Assembly (NCBI GenBank): GCA_030704615.1
Contig: CM060734.1
Location: forward strand, 5,888,001 to 5,952,000
DNA length: 64,000 nt
Reading direction: 5' to 3'
Origin: Takakia lepidozioides
Lineage: Eukaryota; Streptophyta; Takakiopsida; Takakiales; Takakiaceae
This document shows, in pieces, positions 57,846-64,000 of this stretch (position 1 is the first letter of the stretch; each line of letters begins with the position of its first letter). The translations under genes were made by a program, and so were the position numbers. The notes under the pieces were generated by a model. That model made no database searches and had not been told where the DNA came from. It was given only the letters and a program-made list of their open reading frames with translations.

Positions 57846-58507
57846 GCTCCAGTCAGGGCTTCTTCTATAGTAGTAGGTTCTTTGATAGATGTTTGTGATA
57901 GGAGTGCTTTCCAAGGTTTTCTCCCTTCTATTGTCTCTATGAGCCTATCAGGTTTCTTTCTATTCCTTACAGGTCTCTCTGGCACAGGCGTGTGGGATCT
58001 ATGTTTAAGATCTCGTGCACTTAATGGTGAACTATCTTGTCCCCTTGAAGGAGCAAGTGCTCTTGTTATTTACTCTATTTGTTCATAAGGAGGTTGTGAG
58101 TTTCTATTACTCGAACCTGAACTCATGGTTGTTCATGTAGGTGTTGCTCCCACAACTCGACTCATTACTTGGTTGTGATAATATCTGAGGTTGTGCTAAT
58201 GGAATTTGTGTGTTTCTTTGTGGGATTTTAGACACTTGACCATTGTTTGGGTATTGTTTAAGAAAGATGGGGTCAAGAGTAGCTCCTCTATCACTGATGG
58301 ATCTTCCTCTTCTTTATCTTCTCCCACTGTCTCATGACTAGTTTCTTTAAACACCACATCTCTTGAGATTATTATCTTTCTATTAGCCTTTGATACTAAT
58401 CTATATCCTTTTGTTTCATCACTGTAGCCCAAGAAAATACACTCTATTGTGTGTGTATCTAATTTCTGCCTATTATCCTTTTGGCACCAAAATACACCAA
58501 AATACAC
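57846..58507 (-). pseudogene. Copia integrase C-terminus and pre-RT region
   Basis: IECIFLGYSDETKGYRLVS and ISRDVVFKE are typical of the segment after copia integrase. Near the end comes a RPVRNRKKPDRL / EPTTIEEALTG stretch that normally leads into RT. The two parts are in different frames. Confidence 0.75.
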
Positions 58508-59267
58508 TTAAGTGAGAGAGATTAGGTTTAACCCATGTCCATACTTCTACAGGTGTTTTGTGTTCTTTTAATGCTTTTGTAGGTGATCTGTTCTGTAGAT
58601 AGTTTGTTGTCGTCAAAGCCTCTCCCCAGTATGAGTTACGTAAACTAGAGTGATGTAACATTGCCAAGACTGAGCCCATTAAGGTTCTATTCTTCCTATC
58701 TGAGACATCGTTTTGTTGAGGTGTATAAGCTACGGTAAACTGTCTTTTAATATCGTGTTCTTGGCATAATAGATTAAACTCTGTGGACATATACTCTCTA
58801 CCCCCATCAGTCCTTAGCAGCTTGATTCTCTTACTTAACTGATTTTCTACCATTAGTTTATATTGTCTAAACTTCTCGAAGGCCTCTGATTTATTTCTCA
58901 GTAAATACACTACTATATACCTAGAGAAGTCATCAATCAATGTTAAAAAATATCTATAACTGTTGTGAGTGGCTGTTTGCATAGGACCCCAAATATCAGA
59001 GTGGACTAACCCTAGCAGTTCAGTTGCCCGTGTTCCACCTTCTACTAGAAATTTCTCCTTATGTTGCTTCCCAGAGATACAGGCTTTGCATAAGGTTAGT
59101 TTCTTAATATCAATTACTTCTAACCCTTTCACCATAGAGTTAGTCTGTAATTGATTCATCCTAGCCTGATTTATGTGTCCCAGCCTATGATGCCAGAGAT
59201 TGGCTTTATTAGACTCCATTACGGCTGGCATGGCAGTAATATTCTTGCTTTGGATGGCAGTCCCCAA
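58473..59267 (-). pseudogene. Copia integrase with altered catalytic region
   Basis: The HHCC-type zinc motif reads WHHRLGHI and KACISGKQH. The first Asp is in LVHSDIWGP, the second in RTDGGREYMS. The third motif reads PQQNDVSDRKNRTLM, where the family has NGVAERKNR-type sequence, so the catalytic Glu is replaced by Asp. The integrase is otherwise complete in one frame. Confidence 0.8.
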
Positions 59268-59370
59268 TCTATAGAGGTCATTTTATAGTTTGCAACTAGC
59301 TACTAGCATCCCTTTTCCATTTTTCAGAGTACACCAGCCTTGTTTGATGTGCATCTCTTCACCAGCCCTG

Positions 59371-59559
59371 TCAAATTGTTTTGCTGAAAACAAATTTACC
59401 TTGTCCAGCTATATCATGTGTGGTATCGTCTCCGAGATATACCACCTGACCTCTCGTCCAAGTCTGATAAGACACAAATGATTGTATATCAAGTGCCATA
59501 TGTTGTGTGGCACCTGTGTCAATATACCAGGTTGGATCCTTCCCTCTTCTCGAAATCAA
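59371..59559 (-). pseudogene. Copia protease fragment
   Basis: WYIDTGATQHMALD is the retropepsin active site DTGA. It lies between gag and integrase, on the usual path. A frame break separates it from gag. Confidence 0.75.
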
Positions 59560-59584
59560 ATGTCGTCACATATAATTGATTGCA

Positions 59585-60489
59585 CTAGTTCCACTCAGCC
59601 ACCGCTACATTCCCGTGCTTTGCAACCTCGGCTGCTATTCTCTTTCGGCAAGTCTTTATCATGTGCCCCAATTTCTTGCAGAAAAAACACTTAATCTTTA
59701 GTTTCTTCTTGCTTGAATTTGACCCAGATGAACCATCATCACTCTTAATTGTATAGGATTCGTTTTCTTCACTATCCTTCCAATTATGGCCTCCCTGTGG
59801 TTTCTTCTTGTTATTATATGTAGGCTTCTTTCCTGCATATAATACTGACCTAGAATCTGTTGAGGGACCTAGACTCTTCATCAAGGTCTCTTCCTCAATT
59901 AAGTCAGTGATTAGGGATTGTAATGTCAAGTTGGGTTGACGTCTTAGAGAGCCTATGAATGTTCTATAACTCATGGGCATACTTCTCATAAAAGATAAGA
60001 ATGCATCTTCATCTACTACAGGTGAACAAGCCGCTGATAATTGTTCAAGCAATGATCTAAAAGCATGTATATGCTTTTGACACTTTCATTTTCTTTCATC
60101 TTTAGTGATTGCATCTTATCTCTCAGGTACATCTTAGTCACTGTATCTTTCGACTCATACAGCCGTGCTAACTCAGTCCAAGCACCATGGGCTGAGAGAC
60201 ATGATTGTACATGTGAAACTACGCTATTGTCAAGGCAGTTATTAATTATCGTGAGAGAAAGACAATCTCTCTCATCCCAGTTTGCTACACTACCAGCCCC
60301 TGTAGCTGGAAGTGCTTGTGCTCCAGCAGTAATTTGTGCCGCTGTTGGAGCTACTGGTTTGACTTCAGTCCCTTCAACTAAAACCCACAATTTTTCCGCC
60401 TTCATTAATAGCGTCAGCCTATGCTTCCACACATGGAAGTAATTCCCATCAAATTTGGGAATGTGACTGATGTCTACCATTTGAGCCAT
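59585..60489 (-). pseudogene. Copia gag
   Basis: An ATG at 60489 starts MAQMVDISHIPKFDGNYF, typical of copia gag. It contains WELARLYESKD-type capsid sequence and, from another frame, a FCKKLGHMIKTC zinc knuckle (CX2CX4HX4C). The frame breaks once, at about 60040. The knuckle is intact. Confidence 0.8.
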
Positions 60490-60765
60490 GTGAGTATCTT
60501 TTCTCTATCTCAATACATCTCAATAGTCACTTCTCAAGCGAGCATAGACCTCGCTCCAATCAGACCACATAACTACACTTTCTCTCTGTAAGAATAAGTG
60601 TACTGCCTCACTGCTGCTTCGAATAGTTTTGTTAGTTCTCCCCTCCAAATACTATCGACTCTTCTTAAATACATTGTGAGTAGCTTATCTATTGGTAGTT
60701 CATCAAGTTATAATCTACCTATCTCCTTAGGTAGGCTAGAGATTATATTGATACCAGGCCCTCAG

Positions 60766-60777
60766 GCTCTAATACCA
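60766..60777 (-). other. Copia primer-binding site
   Basis: TGGTATTAGAGC on the minus strand, next to the LTR end, differs at one base from TGGTATCAGAGC, the site complementary to initiator-methionine tRNA. Confidence 0.8.
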
Positions 60778-61010
60778 TGTTGGAATATTATCATCTTACC
60801 TACTCAGACACAACTTTATGTTGAAGACATGATAAGATTAATATCAGGACACATTACATACTGCCAGAGCTCATGAGAGCTTCACTCTGTCTCTCATCTC
60901 TAGACAAGTACCTCTCGTGTGTGTAGACTACCACCGAGCTTCACACCCTTGATATCCTGGACACGAAGAGTCCTATGTAACTACAACAACCAACTCACAG
61001 ACTCCTAACA
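60778..61010 (-). mobile_element. Copia 5' LTR, about 233 bp
   Basis: On the minus strand it begins TGTTAGGAGTC and ends TATTCCAACA, with TGTT/AACA terminal inverted bases. The adjacent PBS fixes one end. The outer end is inferred from the TG dinucleotide. Confidence 0.65.
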
Positions 61011-61144
61011 ATATAATGACAGAGAATTTATCATTCATCTCTTCAGAATGGACAAACTGATATCGAAATTTTTACGTGAGGAGGAATGCCCCTGCCCAGG
61101 GCATTCATGGGCGGGAGGTACCTCACGCCAGCTATTTCAGGTAT

Positions 61145-61486
61145 TAGAGTTATCCGTAAATTCCATCAACTCACGACGACTCGACCCACTTCAAGGCAAA
61201 ACTCGCATCCGGGTAGGATGTGCTTTTGTTTTTGGCAATTTTTGTGGTATTCAACTCGGGTCCAAACTCCAAACTCAAAACACCTGCCCAACTGCACAAA
61301 GAGGGCCCGCTGCGAGAGCCACAGCCATAGGTGTTTGGTCGAGTCGCTCCACTTTGCATAAACTCACGACCAGTCAACCTGTGTTTAACGATTCCTAACA
61401 CATTTAAGGAAATTTGCAAAGGGAAAGCAAACTCTCGTCTAAATTTAACACGATGAAACTCAGGTCTGAATTTACGGATAACTCTA
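61145..61486. mobile_element. Small element with 18-bp inverted ends, TA-flanked
   Basis: TAGAGTTATCCGTAAATT (61145-61162) is the exact reverse complement of AATTTACGGATAACTCTA (61469-61486). If TA is the target duplication, the true TIR is the inner 16 bp, as in Tc1/mariner-type MITEs. The 306-bp interior has no coding sequence. Confidence 0.5.
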
Positions 61487-61805
61487 TTTAAAGCACCAGT
61501 TTTAACAGTCTTCCTACTCTCTGCCAGGAAATTAGTCAGGTGCCGCACTTCACCGTCTCATGTCTTTGTGTGCAAGCGGCATGTTTTGAAATACAGTTTG
61601 CTGAATTGCTTGCACCGTGAATGTGTGAAGGTTGCTTGCGCCATCTCTTCATGAAAGTAAGACTCAAACCCACTTTCCTTTCTACATTCAAGTTACACTC
61701 GTCAAAGAAAGAGTGCTCCTCCCGGAGGAAGCGTAAATTAAGTTGTCTCTTCATCCCTGGAAATTAATATTTTGGTGTACTGGCATGATTTTGGTATGTG
61801 TACAG
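61487..61805. other. Sequence before the KUP exons, no gene seen
   Basis: Presumed intron or intergenic DNA with no recognisable exon. It ends in a pyrimidine-poor acceptor, TGTACAG, at 61805. Confidence 0.35.
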
Positions 61806-62446
61806 ATATGATAATGTGGATTTCAGTGGCGATAATAGTCGTGCTCTTCTGCGTCCAACGAATCGGCACTGATAAAGTGGGCTACACATTTGCACCATGT
61901 GTGTTGACTTGGTTTATCTGTATTGCCATCATCGGGGTCTACAACATCGTCAAGTGGGATCCCACATTCTTCAGAGCGTTCAACCCATATTACATCTATG
62001 CATTCTTCCAGAACAATAAAAAGGGCGCTTGGATCTCCCTTGGAGGCGTTGTAGTGTGCATTACAGGTACGTCTTTTTTGGAGTAAGTTTTCATGATCGG
62101 AATACTAAACTACTCAGATTCGAAAGCTCTGTACCTAGGCCTAGACTTTTGAAATCGAATATTTATTACATGCAAGTGCAAGGAGAAAGGGAGACTTCAG
62201 AGCTTCAGAGAATCTAGACAAGTTGAGGCAATTCAAAGCATAAACTGGACTGATCAGTCCAATTGACGCAAATATTCTTTGCCCCGAAAACCAATCTTAC
62301 TGCATTACCCAGTCGGACATAATACACTCGATCCAAGATTAACGGAATTATGTATGACGCTCAACTGATTTGGACTGTGTAACATGTGAACAGGGATGGA
62401 AGCAATGTTTGCGGATATGGGTCATTTCTCAGTTCGATCAATTCAA
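61806..62446 (+). CDS. HAK/KUP/KT potassium transporter, two internal exons
   Basis: Exons 61806-62066 and 62394-62446 join in phase 1 with GT/AG borders. The first encodes a membrane segment (IMWISVAIIVVLFCVQ), then RIGTDKVGYTFAP and WDPTFFRAFNPYYI, which is the family signature. It ends GAWISLGGVVVCIT. The second encodes GMEAMFADMGHFSVRSIQ, the conserved block that follows in K+ transporters. The preceding and following exons are not in the window; copia insertions lie on both sides. It is either a gene with very long introns or a fragment. No stop is seen. Confidence 0.85.
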
Positions 62447-63340
62447 GTAAATGCAACGTGCAGCTGCCTAATTAATATACCTTCTTACGTGTACCTTCAT
62501 GCACTAATATCGACCTAGATCTACCTGAACCAAACTGCTTGGAACTCTCTGGAGCGGAACATTATTCTCTTCAATCAAGTCCTGCCAAAATTTGAGTTAG
62601 ATTACAGATCCCGCATGTTTCACAGTGCTCGCTCGAGAAATTATATAATTTTCATAGGCTCGAGAATCAATCTTCTCTAGATATGAAGTTGCATACCGCG
62701 CAGACAAAAATGCAGTTGAAGGATGTATATTTTGTCCAAATGCATGATCTTCCAATCGATCTTAGTCGCGAAAACAGAAAATTTCTGACTGGTGCTTGCT
62801 CTTGCGATGGATGCAGCTTGGATTTTCGACCTTGGTATATCCCAGCCTACTTTGTGCTTACATTGGCCAAGCTTCTTACCTCATGAAAAATCTCGGGGAT
62901 CTATCATAAACATTCTATAAATCAATTCCAAGTAATTAAGCTAATGCTTATCTAGACTAGTAGCGAAGATTGAGAGACATATATGTTGGCATTAACAGCC
63001 GCACTTGAGTTGAGCTCGGCTGGTAGTTGCGGCCAACGTAGATAAGGTCAGACTTAGATTTGTTAGGTGAAGGCATAGATAACTTTTGGAGTTGCACCGT
63101 TTAATCACTATAGTTTCTCCGTAGTTCTCTCCACTGCTTTAGGTACTGCTCAAGTATATTTGTGACTCAATTTCTCTCTATTTCATGTTCAATGAAGCGC
63201 TCAACTATTCCTATTCCTGCAATCATTGTTCTTCCATAGTACTTTCTTCACAGTGTGACAGAGAGTTCAGTAGATGTAGATCTGTTCTTCTCAAGCTCGT
63301 ATTCTGCTATCTAGTTTACGTCTTGTCTTGCAAGAGATTA
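62447..63340. other. Intron or intergenic sequence, possible LTR from about 62983
   Basis: A short open frame at 62683-62886 shows no KUP or other motif. From TGTTGGCATTAACA (62983) the DNA resembles a copia LTR, directly before the copia gag, but a matching copy is outside the window. Confidence 0.35.
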
Positions 63341-63343
63341 GAT

Positions 63344-64000
63344 ATGGCAGATGCTTACCATTCACAGGTTATGGGCCCACTCTAGGGGCGCGTTGATAAG
63401 TTTGAGGGAAATGATTACATGCTTTGGAAGTTTAAGATGGAATCTTCTCTAAAGGCTAGAGAGATGTGGGATCTTGTTAGAGGCAAGGAAATGAGGCCAC
63501 CTGAAACATCTACTACTGAGTTTGCTGCTTATACCAAGAAAGAAAATAAAGCCGGTAATCTCATTATTCAAAGTCTCTCTGACAACCAGCTTATGAGTGT
63601 TCGAAAAGAGAGTACAGCGCAAGGAGTTTGGGAGGCTCTGGAATAGCGACATGTAGACACTGGGCGAGGAACTGTAGGAAGAGAAAGTTTGACCAGAGAA
63701 ATGGAAAGAAGGAGGAAAGAAATAGTGTCGACAGTGGTGAGGCATTCGTTTCTGCTTTGTCGGTATCTTCTTGTGATGATGTGTTACATAGACTCTGGGG
63801 CTTCTGTACATCTTTCTCATCGCAGGGAATGGATCAGTGACTACGAGGAGATTTCACCCATGAAGATCTACATGGGAGATAACTCAGTCCAGGAAGCTGT
63901 TGGCAAAGTAACGTGGAGATATCCATGACAGTGCGAGTGAATGTCACTCGTGGAAAACTGACTGAAGTTTTCTTTGTTCCTAGGCTGGCCAAGAACCTCT
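63344..64000 (+). mobile_element. Ty1/copia element, 5' coding part, runs off the window
   Basis: The gag starts MADAYHSQVMGPL and meets a TAG at once, then reads GRVDKFEGNDYMLWKFKME and KARE, a copia gag N-terminus. Another TAG follows at about 63645. After a frame change the protease active site, YIDSGASVHLSH, is seen at about 63790, then the end MYIGDNSVQ-like GD box and FFVPRLAKNL. Most of the gag C-terminal half is missing, so there is an internal deletion. Confidence 0.8.

Larger units (their letters stand above)
57846..61010 (-). mobile_element. Ty1/copia retrotransposon, truncated before RT
   Basis: From 61010 down it has a 5' LTR, primer-binding site, gag, protease, integrase and the pre-RT segment. 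It stops at about 57846, where a gypsy RT fragment begins in the same orientation. No 3' LTR was seen. Several stops and frame breaks exist. The copia order (integrase before RT) is as expected. Confidence 0.85.

Noticed and set aside
1-64000. CRISPR array
   Set aside because: No set of identical short repeats with regular unique spacers exists; the tandem repeats seen are satellite or duplication types in eukaryotic DNA.

Overview
The window looks like nuclear DNA from a TE-rich streptophyte, either a land plant or a close algal relative. Three host loci have plant-type intron/exon structure, and Ty3/gypsy, Ty1/copia, CACTA and LINE sequences fill most of the space between them. I cannot name the species. 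Several families are broken in a way that suggests old, nested insertions.

Host loci. (1) Positions 1-5038, minus strand: a TBCC-domain protein of the TBCCD1 type in seven visible exons, all in phase, running off the left edge. (2) Positions 23638-30264, minus strand: a complete FCP1/CPL4-type RNA polymerase II CTD phosphatase. Eight exons join in phase to about 623 residues, with a zinc-like cluster, a DLDHT catalytic motif and a BRCT domain. One intron appears to be GC-AG. (3) Positions 61806-62446, plus strand: two consecutive exons of a HAK/KUP/KT potassium transporter with no flanking exons in view. A possible first exon of an unidentified gene lies at 8502-8664, minus strand.

Transposable elements, left to right. 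An LTR-element end and a minisatellite (7.5-8.1 kb). A CACTA tnp2 relic with a GC-rich palindromic subterminal region (10.3-12.2 kb). A Ty3/gypsy element on the minus strand (14.4-18.8 kb), with a related gag on the plus strand (20.3-21.4 kb) and an RNase H fragment (22.1-22.5 kb). An inverted-repeat element (23.1-23.5 kb) and a tRNA-derived SINE in a CPL4 intron (26.9 kb). A second Ty3/gypsy element (35.2-49.8 kb) is split inside gag by a 10.7-kb DNA transposon (37935-48612). A CACTA end with a CACTACAA terminus follows (50.1-50.56 kb), then a gag relic (50.8-51.8 kb). Next is a LINE-like C-terminal region carrying a chromodomain (52.6-54.0 kb), then LINE scraps. Then comes a copia element fused to a gypsy RT fragment (56.9-61.0 kb), a small inverted-repeat element (61.1-61.5 kb), and the start of another copia element at the right edge.

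The most interesting object is the 37935-48612 element. It has perfect 16-bp terminal inverted repeats, an exact 8-bp target duplication (AAACCTGA) and arrays of a CCCCCTCTGTA-like subterminal motif at both ends. It also has a roughly 390-bp duplication of its right end that contains tRNA-like A/B boxes, and a broken multi-part gene that I cannot place in a named transposase superfamily. Two LINE copies in opposite orientation sit inside it, so the nesting is LINE within DNA transposon within Ty3 gag.
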